Origin: JAAYEB01 sp035306725
GTDB lineage: Bacteria; Fibrobacterota; Chitinivibrionia; Chitinivibrionales; Chitinispirillaceae
Direction of reading: 5' to 3'
NCBI GenBank assembly: GCA_035306725.1
Contig: DATGNN010000152.1
Span: 1 to 13,097 of the forward strand
Length of the DNA stretch: 13,097 bases
Part shown: piece by piece, positions 1 through 5,616 of the stretch
Layout of the letters: the number at the start of each line of letters is the position of its first letter
Position numbering within the stretch: position 1 is the first letter of the stretch
The notes under the pieces: model-generated
Databases searched by the model: none
Told to the model about the DNA's origin: nothing
Seen by the model: the letters and a program-made list of their open reading frames with translations, nothing else
Position numbers and translations under genes: made by a program

Positions 1-50
1 GAACGTTTTGCGGAACGCTGAGTAACGTTACGATTGGCTGATACTGACAT
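1..50 (-). CDS. N-terminal fragment of an unknown protein (cut by the window edge)
   Basis: On the minus strand an ATG at 50-48 is preceded by a strong Shine-Dalgarno sequence, GGAGG (complement of 56-60), with a 5-nt spacer. The frame stays open to the window edge and gives MSVSANRNVTQRSAKR. Only sixteen residues are visible, polar and basic, with no signal peptide, so no family can be named. The good ribosome binding site and the matching orientation of all other genes are the reasons for calling it. A short inverted repeat overlaps the ribosome binding site and is listed separately. Confidence 0.5.
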   Translation of the reverse strand, partial: MSVSANRNVTQRSAKR

Positions 51-55
51 GTAAA

Positions 56-102
56 CCTCCTGTGAGTAAAATTGAAAAAGATGTAAGCACCATGCTCACA
101 GG
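56..102 (-). promoter_or_regulatory. Inverted repeat that could sequester the ribosome binding site of the leftmost gene
   Basis: The octamer CCTGTGAG (59-66) and its exact reverse complement CTCACAGG (95-102) form an 8-bp inverted repeat around a 28-nt AT-rich loop. Read on the minus strand, the second arm runs directly into AGGAGG, the ribosome binding site of the gene starting at 50, so pairing would hide part of it. This could be a translational switch or, as DNA, an operator half-site pair. I see the repeat and its overlap with the Shine-Dalgarno; the regulatory role is inferred. Confidence 0.3.
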
Positions 103-348
103 ATATAAATAAAATATTGTCAGGGTAGGTTAATAGTAATATGGGGAGAAAGAGGGTTTTGCCGCCGCGGAGCGGCTTTGTTCAACGGTTGATGCATGCT
201 GAAGTTGCTGGAGTGAGGAACGAACGGAAGCAATTTAGGTGGAGCAAAGCGGAACCAGCATTCATTTGTAGTGGATTTAAACCGGAATGCTACCATCTCC
301 CAAAGTCTTTTGCCGTGGCCCTTCATCCAGATTTCTTCTTCAAAGCAC
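103..348. other. Intergenic stretch without a convincing gene
   Basis: About 245 bases lie between the ankyrin-type gene and the leftmost gene. On the minus strand a 68-codon frame (326 to 120) runs through it, but it has no ribosome binding site and no recognisable domain. It also passes through a GC-rich hairpin at about 162-178 (GCCGC / GCGGC). A smaller inverted repeat pairs AGCATTC (about 258) with GAATGCT (about 284). The upstream end is AT-rich (104-118) and may hold the promoter of the leftmost gene, but no clear -35/-10 pair is visible. Confidence 0.3.
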
Positions 349-1806
349 TCAATAATTCTCCTTATGTCTTAGTTTGCCGTTTTGGTCAAATTCGTGCCAA
401 GAACCAATTTTGCGCCCCATTCGGTATTCTCCAGTTTCTTTTTTCTGGTTGTTTTCATAAAATTCCACATATCTTCCATGAGGTAGATTGTGGTACATTT
501 CCTTTTGAATGTGAATCGCTCCATTCGGATAATAGGATGTATACAAGCCATGATAAACTGGTGAACCATCTGATTTTTGTACAATATGACTTCTTTCGAT
601 AATTAGATTCTCCTTATCTTTGATGACAATTTCTGCTGGTTGCGGATTCTTCTTAAACCATAGTTCTTTGGATTGAATTTTGAATGACTTAAGAACAGTA
701 TTTATAGTCCTATCAAATTTGCTATTAACATCACCATAATTCCTGAACACAACATAGATATAAAAATCCGAATTCAAATTTAAAGTAAATGCCAGATCAT
801 GAACTGGCTGGTCATTAAATGCGAAGGTGTAAGCATGCAACACGGATTTAACCCCATCTACCTTGATTACCTTCTGGCCGTTTTCTTTGAAGTCATTTTC
901 GCTTTTTAATTGACGTCTAATATCGCTATTTAACGCGTCAATGCTTGTGTAAGCTTCGGGACCAAATTTGTATATATGCTGAAGAATAATCTTGCAATCT
1001 TTTCCATAGAAGTGTTGAAGATGAATGCCCTTTCTGTCATCAAAGAGAAATCTCTTGTGTTCCCACCCAAGAGGTACAGAAAAGCTATACCCAAACATAC
1101 TTTCATAAGTTACCAATGTGTCATTAAAGGGATCTTGCCAAGCTGGATTGTTATTTCCATAATCGACTGGGAAATAGGTGTCTTGCCCGAATGCAATTGC
1201 GCTCTTCATTACCGCGCTAAGACTATAGGAATAGATTTCAAAAGGATAGTAGCCTTTCGCATTTTGAGCAGCAGGATTTCCTCCCTTCTTTATGAGTAAT
1301 TCAACTAGAGATTTATTGCCTCTATAATTTGCATGGTGTAGTTCATTATTTCCAATGCTGTCCGAATTGTTTATTTCAATTTCAGGAAATGCTTCTAACA
1401 ATATTTCGGCAGGATTCAAACCAAAACCATAATCCAGCATACAATGATATAGCAGGGGCGTAATACCTGATTTGTCTTTCTTGTTTGGATTGCCACCCTT
1501 CTTCTTGATGATTTGGGCAAGCTTTATGTATTCATCTCGACTTAATTGGTCAATCCTTGGAAGTTTAAAAAAGATATTTCTACCGTCATCATCAATATGT
1601 TTACCATCAATACCAGACTCGATATAGTGTCCGATTCGGAAAATGGAATCTATCATTGCATAATTATTTGATGCTATTGCATCTGAAAGTAACCGGTCAC
1701 GGTTTCTCGGAGTAATACGTTCTGTTGAAAAGCCCCCAATGGCAATTACAAGAACGCAAATAAAGAATCCTGAGGTAGGTCTTGTTATATTTGTTTTATT
1801 TAACAT
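349..1806 (-). CDS. Exported ankyrin-repeat / DcrB-PsbP-like / YwqK-MORN-like repeat protein
   Basis: This 485-residue protein begins with a basic N-terminus and a hydrophobic stretch at about residues 12-27, so it is probably exported or membrane-anchored. Residues about 38-193 hold degenerate ankyrin repeats, seen as paired helices ending in KKGGNPN and KKGGNPA and as the NNELHHANYRG unit. Residues about 238-376 (YSFSVPLGWEH at the start, FDRTINTVLKSFKI at the end) resemble the DcrB/PsbP fold. Residues about 418-485 are short repeats of the YwqK/MORN-like type (GLYTSYYPNGAI, GRYVEFYENNQ, GSWHEFDQNGK). The ATG at 1806 is chosen because AAAGGG lies 6 nt upstream. The other in-frame ATG, at 1812, would touch that site. 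All three modules are binding or scaffold types, so a ligand- or protein-binding role in the envelope is inferred; no catalytic residues are seen. The domain types are fairly sure, the function unknown. Confidence 0.8.
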   Translation of the reverse strand: MLNKTNITRPTSGFFICVLVIAIGGFSTERITPRNRDRLLSDAIASNNYAMIDSIFRIGHYIESGIDGKHIDDDGRNIFFKLPRIDQLSRDEYIKLAQIIKKKGGNPNKKDKSGITPLLYHCMLDYGFGLNPAEILLEAFPEIEINNSDSIGNNELHHANYRGNKSLVELLIKKGGNPAAQNAKGYYPFEIYSYSLSAVMKSAIAFGQDTYFPVDYGNNNPAWQDPFNDTLVTYESMFGYSFSVPLGWEHKRFLFDDRKGIHLQHFYGKDCKIILQHIYKFGPEAYTSIDALNSDIRRQLKSENDFKENGQKVIKVDGVKSVLHAYTFAFNDQPVHDLAFTLNLNSDFYIYVVFRNYGDVNSKFDRTINTVLKSFKIQSKELWFKKNPQPAEIVIKDKENLIIERSHIVQKSDGSPVYHGLYTSYYPNGAIHIQKEMYHNLPHGRYVEFYENNQKKETGEYRMGRKIGSWHEFDQNGKLRHKENY

Positions 1807-1812
1807 TTTCAT

Positions 1813-1818
1813 CCCTTT
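1813..1818 (-). promoter_or_regulatory. Ribosome binding site that sets the ankyrin-type gene start
   Basis: AAAGGG on the minus strand lies 6 nt before the ATG at 1806 and directly against the ATG at 1812, so it favours the shorter start and the 485-residue product. Confidence 0.5.
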
Positions 1819-1891
1819 ATGTGTTAATCTGAGCATGCGAACATTCTTTCTCTTGCCGCCACCTATAATCAAATTCGTTCCGGTTTATTTA

Positions 1892-1966
1892 CACCAACGG
1901 GTTTCGGCACAGCCGAAGTGCCTGTGTTGCGCCTGCGGCAGGCATTTTGGCTTGACGATGTTGGGC
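1892..1966 (-). repeat. attC-like nested palindrome (site 1)
   Basis: This 75-bp GC-rich element lies between two minus-strand genes. Plus-strand ends CCAAC (1894-1898) and GTTGG (1960-1964) pair. Inside them AGCC (1911-1914) pairs with GGCT (1949-1952), and TGCCTG (1919-1924) with CAGGCA (1939-1944). Read on the minus strand it begins with GCCCAAC, which fits the integron consensus RYYYAAC, continues into TCAAGCC, and ends ACCCGTTGGTG, where GTTGGTG fits GTTRRRY only partly. Its length is in the attC range. A competing hairpin TTCGGC/GCCGAA (1903-1917) is also present. No integrase or attI is in the window, so this is a resemblance, not proof. It could instead be a dispersed extragenic palindrome. 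Confidence 0.4.
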
Positions 1967-1971
1967 GATGC

Positions 1972-2006
1972 CTGGCTGCCAATGCTCTTAATTCTCCGCG
2001 CGCCTG
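1972..2006. repeat. Left arm of a 35-bp inverted repeat flanking the intramembrane protease gene
   Basis: CTGGCTGCCAATGC, a 12-nt variable spacer and GCGCGCCTG. The same two blocks, with the same 12-nt spacing, occur in inverted orientation at 2911-2945, just upstream of the gene. All 23 block positions match while the spacers differ. Confidence 0.75.
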
Positions 2007-2024
2007 TTTACATTTGTTTTTTTT

Positions 2025-2882
2025 CTATTCCTTCCAATCAAATAGATTTACAAGGTGCCATTTTTTACATTCTTGGCACCTCTCATAGCTTTTATGAAAA
2101 AGATTAACTTTAAATATTGGCCGTGAATAGACCTTGGAACATTCAGGACATTTCATTTTACCTTTTACAAGTTTGAACAACCAATTATTCCCATATTTTA
2201 AATATGCAAGTATTGAAATCATTAGCATGAAATAAAAAACTGTAAAAAGCTGTAAAATAATTCCCCATTTTATACTACCAAGATTGAAAACGTTCCATGC
2301 AGACAAAAATATTGGAAAATTTCCAATAAAATGAAGGCTAAAAGCACACAGTAACCCAAAAATTACATTTTTCTTTTTAATAATGAAGTATAGTGCAGTA
2401 GATGTAAATGCTGCATGCCAAATACAGACCATCCACCTTTCACCTATAAATCCTGTAAATTGATACCATGGATATTTTGCAATTACTGGTGATTTAGATA
2501 TTAAAGCAGCAAGGTTCCACGCTTCTCCAATCCCGAATCCGAGTCCAATAGCAAGCGCAATTTTAACCAAATCAAATTCTCTTATACGTTTAAGAAAATA
2601 TGGTATAGTTAGTATAAACAATTTTGCAGGTTCTTCTGTCAATGGTGCGTAGAGTGCACGCAGTATTGTCAAAACATTTAAATTCTGTACTATTGTAACC
2701 AAGAAGTTATCTAATGGCATTCTTACAAAGTGGTAAGCAATTGCATTCATTGGTAACATTAATAAGACTAACAATAATATCAGCAATTTATTTTTACTTG
2801 GACTACGAACAAAAAGATATGATCCAATTGTAAAAATGGATAAGAGTGTGGTTATAATTACTGCTATCAATAAATCAGGCAT
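2025..2882 (-). CDS. PrsW/CPBP-like intramembrane metalloprotease with C-terminal zinc ribbon
   Basis: This 285-residue multi-pass membrane protein carries the signature of the CPBP/PrsW-type intramembrane protease superfamily, in order. An EExxK motif (TEEPAKL, E83, E84, K87) is followed by a glycine-rich helix with GIGE (E120), a conserved membrane histidine (H156 in WHAAFTS) and HxxxN (H184, N188). These are the expected metal-binding and catalytic positions. The last about 45 residues are soluble and form a likely zinc ribbon: CPEC (C245, C248) and CQEC (C269, C272). The start ATG at 2882 has AAGGA about 6 nt upstream. Family members cleave membrane proteins, process prenylated peptides, or give bacteriocin immunity. 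Which of these applies here cannot be seen. The zinc ribbon is an unusual extra. The gene is AT-rich and bracketed by a 35-bp inverted repeat. Confidence 0.75.
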   Translation of the reverse strand: MPDLLIAVIITTLLSIFTIGSYLFVRSPSKNKLLILLLVLLMLPMNAIAYHFVRMPLDNFLVTIVQNLNVLTILRALYAPLTEEPAKLFILTIPYFLKRIREFDLVKIALAIGLGFGIGEAWNLAALISKSPVIAKYPWYQFTGFIGERWMVCIWHAAFTSTALYFIIKKKNVIFGLLCAFSLHFIGNFPIFLSAWNVFNLGSIKWGIILQLFTVFYFMLMISILAYLKYGNNWLFKLVKGKMKCPECSKVYSRPIFKVNLFHKSYERCQECKKWHLVNLFDWKE

Positions 2883-2910
2883 TTACTTTCCTTTTTTCTT
2901 TGTTTTTCTT

Positions 2911-2945
2911 CAGGCGCGCTTTTTTGTCTTTGCATTGGCAGCCAG
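2911..2945. repeat. Right arm of the 35-bp inverted repeat
   Basis: Plus-strand CAGGCGCGC, 12 nt, then GCATTGGCAGCCAG: the exact inverse of the blocks at 1972-2006. Immediately beyond it the sequence GCCAGGATGGC is followed by a near copy, GCCAGGGATGGC (about 2963-2974), so the arm adjoins a small direct repeat of palindromic character. Confidence 0.75.
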
Positions 2946-3084
2946 GATGGCGTTCTTTTAATGCCAGGGATGGCTCCTTTTTATTCTCCTAATAATAATC
3001 TCTGATTGTCTTCTATTCTCTTACTTCTATTATGAGAAAATCTTTAAATGATTTCCTGTAATTTCCTTTTTTCCGGATGTCTCC

Positions 3085-3256
3085 GACGGCCCCCTTTCTT
3101 TCCAGGGCCAAAGAAAGTAGGCAAAGAACGCCCTGAGAGCCCCGCACCGGCTCTTCTGTTCGTGTTTTCACCGGGGAGGGCCATAAACTCGAAGACTCAA
3201 ACAAATGGCCCCGGAGAGAAGACCGGCGAAAACACTCACGAGCCGGTGATCGGGGC
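3085..3256. repeat. 118-bp imperfect palindrome with adjoining CTTTCTTT/AAAGAAAG hairpin
   Basis: A GC-rich element stands out from its AT-rich surroundings. From GCCCCG (3139-3144) to CGGGGC (3251-3256) the two halves are complementary in blocks: ACCGGCTC, CGTG, GTTTTC, CCGG and finally GGCCAT (3179-3184) against ATGGCC (3205-3210), leaving a 20-nt loop. Next to it CTTTCTTT (3094-3101) pairs with AAAGAAAG (3110-3117). I recall similar CTTTCTTT...AAAGAAAG stretches as dispersed extragenic repeats in other genomes. It is most likely a non-autonomous mobile or extragenic palindromic element. There are no terminal direct repeats that I can identify. Confidence 0.6.
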
Positions 3257-3498
3257 AGATCTACATACCAGGCCTTTTTATTATCAGGGTTCACTTCAGT
3301 TAACCCCTGAGATAGCTTTGCTCGTTTTTATCTGTTTCGTCATCGGTTTTTCATATAATATCAATCTATCCGGATGCTTATCTCCAACTGTTCTTTTCTC
3401 TTCTGAAATCTGTCTTGTTAATCTCATTTTTTTCCATCGATTTTAAACTGTTTTCTCCTTCTTAAAGCGCCAGGAAGACGTTTCCCGCCAAACTATTG

Positions 3499-3575
3499 CC
3501 TATAACGGTTCCGGGCACATATGCTGTTTGTGAAGCGCTTTGGCTGAACAAATGGCATATTGCCCGTGTTAGTGG
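3499..3575. repeat. attC-like hairpin with a single extrahelical base (site 2)
   Basis: TAAC (3503-3506) pairs with GTTA (3568-3571). After an internal loop, CGGGCA (3512-3517) plus ATATGC (3519-3524) pairs with GCATAT (3555-3560) plus TGCCCG (3561-3566), leaving C3518 unpaired. Inner stems are TTTGT/ACAAA and AGC/GCT around a short loop. Outer boxes, an internal loop, an inner box with one extrahelical base and a terminal stem are the architecture of attC sites. The outer box does not fit the consensus fully (CTATAAC and GTTAGTG). The minus-strand end GGAACCGTT resembles GAAACCCGTT in site 1. It lies about 90 nt after the stop of the 3664-4164 gene. Confidence 0.45.
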
Positions 3576-3629
3576 TCTGTTTGCTCGACGACATATATCT
3601 TCCATATTGCTTTTGCGCGCTCTTCTTCT

Positions 3630-3645
3630 GCCCCATGGATGGGGC
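3630..3645. terminator. Short hairpin after the 3664-4164 gene
   Basis: GCCCCAT-GG-ATGGGGC forms a 7-bp stem 19-34 nt beyond the stop codon of the minus-strand gene. On the minus strand it is not followed by a T run. On the plus strand it is followed by TCATCTTTTT, so it fits better as a terminator for plus-strand transcripts. It may simply stabilise the 3' end of the minus-strand message. Confidence 0.3.
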
Positions 3646-3663
3646 TCATCTTTTTGAATATAT

Positions 3664-4164
3664 TTATCGTTTGTATTTTAACTCAGACTTTCCAGTTGTC
3701 TCTTTTATTGGCAATCCAAATACTGTTATTTCTGTATCTGATATATCCACTGTTATCATATCGCGTGGACTACCTTCGGGATTCATTTCGTCAGTCATCA
3801 TGAAAGGTACTGCGAACTCTTTTCCATTGCGAGAATCTGGGTAAACCATTAAGGTATCTAATTTTTTGCTTGGGCGTTTTCCGAGATTCTTAACAGCCCC
3901 TCCATATTCAAGCTCATTTTTTAACCACCATGAACCATGTCCACGTAACCAAATTTCTGCTTTATTATGAACGGAATTCGTTTTAGTATCGTCATTAACA
4001 GCGACACGCACCATATATTGTATATCAGTATCTTTTTGTATGTCTGTATTCTTAAGTGTTGTTTCAGTCTCAGGAGTATCTTTAGAATCAGAACTCCCAG
4101 CTCCCAAAAAACATAACAGACAAATTAAAAATAATGATAACAAATGCCTATAAATTGTATCCAT
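3664..4164 (-). CDS. Small exported protein of unknown function (signal peptide shared with the next gene)
   Basis: This 166-residue protein has a clear signal peptide (RHLLSLFLICLLCFLGAGSSD) and an acidic, threonine-rich linker at about residues 27-48. The compact mature region contains IWLRGHGSWWLKNELEYGG and PRDMITVDISDTEITVFGL. I do not recognise the mature domain. The start ATG at 4164 has AGGAG 5 nt upstream. The signal peptide is nearly the same as that of the upstream gene at 4220-4594, 55 nt away, so the two are probably co-transcribed and arose partly by duplication. The sequence looks like a lipoprotein leader (compare the common LxGCGSSD), but the Cys at that place is Ala, so lipid attachment is not expected there. 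An envelope or secreted location is inferred. Confidence 0.7.
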   Translation of the reverse strand: MDTIYRHLLSLFLICLLCFLGAGSSDSKDTPETETTLKNTDIQKDTDIQYMVRVAVNDDTKTNSVHNKAEIWLRGHGSWWLKNELEYGGAVKNLGKRPSKKLDTLMVYPDSRNGKEFAVPFMMTDEMNPEGSPRDMITVDISDTEITVFGLPIKETTGKSELKYKR

Positions 4165-4219
4165 TTTCGCTCCTATTTTTATTTAACATGAATTGTAAAA
4201 ATAAGTTTACTATCTCCTG

Positions 4220-4594
4220 TTATTTATTTATCAATATCCAGCAAGTTGCGGCAATCGTAGAAACGTCCTGATTATCTGCAATGCCATCTTTATTGCGGTT
4301 TGTTATTGCGGTTTCAAGAGTTTGCGCAATGGGTTTGAGCTGGTCAACAGGAGGAATTTTATTTCCATCCATTTGCATCATCTTTGTAACAAAATCAGCA
4401 CTTGTTGCCAGTCTATTATCATACGAAGCTCTACTCCAATCTTCCATTTTGGCACCATGTAATGTACCACCTGAATACCATGTTTTTTCCTGAGAGGAGG
4501 TCGAGTTCCCCTCGTTATCAGAACTTCCAACACCCAAAATACATAAGAGGATTATTAATGCAAATGAGAATAAATGCTTATAAAGTTTTGACAT
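4220..4594 (-). CDS. Small exported protein with YSGGTLH / NRLATSADFV motif
   Basis: This 124-residue protein begins MSKLYKHLFSFALIILLCIL followed by GVGSSD, a signal peptide that aligns residue by residue with that of the 3664-4164 gene. The mature part contains WYSGGTLHGAKMEDW, then NRLATSADFV and a C-terminal helix region (NQDVSTIAATCWILI). I recall these motifs from short hypothetical secreted proteins in many bacteria, with no known function. The ATG at 4594 is chosen because AGGAG lies 6 nt before it. A TTG two codons earlier (4600) would sit on that site. The gene overlaps the end of the VanZ-like gene by 17 nt, so translation is probably coupled. Again the expected lipobox Cys is replaced, here by Val. 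Confidence 0.75.
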   Translation of the reverse strand: MSKLYKHLFSFALIILLCILGVGSSDNEGNSTSSQEKTWYSGGTLHGAKMEDWSRASYDNRLATSADFVTKMMQMDGNKIPPVDQLKPIAQTLETAITNRNKDGIADNQDVSTIAATCWILINK

Positions 4595-5024
4595 TTCCAA
4601 CTCCTTTTCTATTTAATGTAATTGCACATACAATAGAAACAATCATAAACAATATATCTGAATTATCCCATGTCCCAGGAGTAACTCCTAATAATTGACC
4701 AAATTCTGATCCTATTGCAATTGTTACAAAAATACCTATCCAGAAATATTGCTCATAACAATGATGTTTCCAAATACTTGCAAAAAGTAATATTCCACCA
4801 AATAACCATAAAGCATTAGGCAAGGAAAAATATACCCACTTTGGAAAAATGGAATAATATTTATCTGCAAAACTTCTCATAGATTCAACTATATTAATGA
4901 CGCCTATACTTTTGAACCATTCAAACATTAATAAACTTTGTTCTCTCCATAATATATAAATAATACCACCTATGGCTATACTGACTATACCTAAAATTGA
5001 TTTTCGTGTTCTATTCATTTTCAT
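4578..5024 (-). CDS. VanZ-like integral membrane protein
   Basis: This 148-residue protein has about four hydrophobic segments: near residues 10-26, 64-84, 93-105 and 122-136. The segment YFSLPNALWLFGG is followed by the acidic signature SEFGQLLGVTPGTWDNSDILF (E107, Q110, D120, D123), which matches the E..Q....D..D pattern of VanZ-like proteins. VanZ confers low-level teicoplanin resistance in enterococci. Most homologues, including small ones like this, have no proven function, so no resistance is claimed. Two ATGs (5024 and 5018) are possible and neither has a Shine-Dalgarno. Both overlap or touch the end of an upstream frame whose stop is at 5011, which suggests translational coupling. The 3' end contains the ribosome binding site of the next gene. 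Confidence 0.7.
   Translation of the reverse strand: MKMNRTRKSILGIVSIAIGGIIYILWREQSLLMFEWFKSIGVINIVESMRSFADKYYSIFPKWVYFSLPNALWLFGGILLFASIWKHHCYEQYFWIGIFVTIAIGSEFGQLLGVTPGTWDNSDILFMIVSIVCAITLNRKGVGNVKTL
4601..4605 (-). promoter_or_regulatory. Ribosome binding site inside the VanZ-like gene
   Basis: AGGAG on the minus strand lies 6 nt before the ATG at 4594. It is embedded in the last codons of the VanZ-like gene, so ribosomes finishing that gene pass over it. This supports both the start choice and coupled translation. Confidence 0.55.
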
Positions 5025-5301
5025 AAGAGTAACATTGCAGAATGCAAATTGTTAAATATTTTCTTTTCTGCAGCCCGGACGGCTGCCGTCTTTGAGCGCG
5101 CATTATAATTCTTATGTAGTCGAGCAAATTAACACTAACTTCTTCAAAATCGTAAGAACTACCATTCTTAATTCTAACATAAAGGTTCCAAACACGTAAG
5201 AACTTCGCGATTGGATTACTCATCAGGTATTTCATTTTCAGAAACACAACTACGGAAGGGACCTTTTCCATTTTTACAGTAATCACCATATACATTCGCA
5301 T
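5011..5301 (-). CDS. Doubtful small reading frame or gene remnant
   Basis: A 96-codon frame ends (TAG, 5011-5013) over the start codons of the VanZ-like gene. Its middle part, LYVRIKNGSSYDFEEVSVNL, looks like a genuine protein segment reminiscent of FxLYD domains. The first codons have no ribosome binding site. In another minus-strand frame the stretch about 5219-5330 reads GDYCKNGKGPFRSCVSENE and ends in a stop, which also looks protein-like. Two plausible fragments in different frames suggest a frameshifted remnant. Alternatively the 96-codon frame may be real and serve to couple translation into the VanZ-like gene. Neither is secure. Confidence 0.3.
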   Translation of the reverse strand: MRMYMVITVKMEKVPSVVVFLKMKYLMSNPIAKFLRVWNLYVRIKNGSSYDFEEVSVNLLDYIRIIMRAQRRQPSGLQKRKYLTICILQCYSYENE

Positions 5302-5384
5302 TTTTAATGTTTAAATGAAAATATATCAGTTTTACTTAAAACCAAGGGAACGGAACAAAAACAGCATCTTAGATTAATCGATTA

Positions 5385-5426
5385 ACCGAAAAACCATTTT
5401 AACGGACCGAAAAACCATTTTAACGG
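5385..5426. repeat. 21-bp tandem repeat, two perfect copies
   Basis: ACCGAAAAACCATTTTAACG plus a final G is repeated head to tail without a mismatch at 5385-5405 and 5406-5426. Confidence 0.9.
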
Positions 5427-5431
5427 ATCTG

Positions 5432-5490
5432 AAAACCGGAAAAGCTTAGGGTAAAACCGGAAAAGCTTAGGGTAAATCCGGAAAAGCTTA
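5432..5490. repeat. Second 21-bp tandem repeat, 2.8 copies
   Basis: AAAACCGGAAAAGCTTAGGG plus T occurs at 5432-5452 and 5453-5473. A third, partial copy (5474-5490) carries one substitution. The period is the same as in the array just before it, and both share an AAAACC core, so the two arrays may descend from one unit. Confidence 0.9.
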
Positions 5491-5492
5491 AT

Positions 5493-5536
5493 TCGGGTAA
5501 TGCAGAAAAAATGTCTGCACCGCTATTTATACCCGA
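5493..5536. other. Nested hairpin downstream of the cellulase
   Basis: TCGGGTA (5493-5499) pairs with TACCCGA (5530-5536). Inside, TGCAGA (5501-5506) pairs with TCTGCA (5514-5519). It lies about 80-125 nt beyond the cellulase stop codon and has no T run on the minus strand, so it may protect the 3' end of the message or belong to the repeat region. Confidence 0.4.
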
Positions 5537-5616
5537 TGAGGGTGATTAACCCATTCTTGATTTACATCTGATCAATCATAATATCAACAGCCAACCATGT
5601 TTTGAGAACAGGTCGG

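Larger units (their letters stand above)
2946..3663. other. Long gene-free stretch rich in palindromes
   Basis: More than 700 bases hold no gene I can support. Listed separately inside it are a large imperfect palindrome (3085-3256), an attC-like hairpin (3499-3575) and a GCCCCAT/ATGGGGC hairpin (3630-3645). Open frames across 3013-3446 on both strands are by-products of the GC-rich palindrome. A 17-codon minus-strand frame near 3380-3435 has an AAGGAG sequence, but it is too far from the ATG to be convincing. Confidence 0.5.
5302..5616. other. Gene-free stretch downstream of the cellulase with tandem repeats and a hairpin
   Basis: No gene is visible. The stretch contains two families of 21-bp tandem repeats (5385-5490) and a nested hairpin (5493-5536), listed separately. 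The 80 bases between the hairpin and the cellulase stop hold a short GGGT/ACCC hairpin near 5546 but no typical intrinsic terminator. Confidence 0.5.

Noticed and set aside
120..326. A 68-codon minus-strand frame after the ankyrin-type gene
   Set aside because: There is no Shine-Dalgarno, no hydrophobic or domain pattern, and it passes through a GC hairpin. It is kept only as a note in the intergenic entry.
141..602. A 153-codon plus-strand frame
   Set aside because: It runs antisense through the YwqK-like end of a well supported gene and has no upstream ribosome binding site or domain.
3013..3446. Open frames on both strands through the GC-rich palindrome
   Set aside because: They have no ribosome binding site and no recognisable domain, and mirror each other because the DNA is palindromic. 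They are best explained as by-products of the repeat.
3664..4594. Lipoprotein calls for the two small exported proteins
   Set aside because: The position that normally holds the lipobox Cys is Ala or Val. The upstream Cys in LLC is preceded by Leu, which does not fit the usual small residue at -1.
5066..5088. GCAGCC/GGCTGC hairpin as a terminator
   Set aside because: The 6-bp stem lies inside the small reading frame and is followed on the minus strand by A-rich, not T-rich, sequence.
5385..5490. CRISPR array
   Set aside because: The repeats are directly adjacent with no unique spacers and come in two different units. There is no cas gene.
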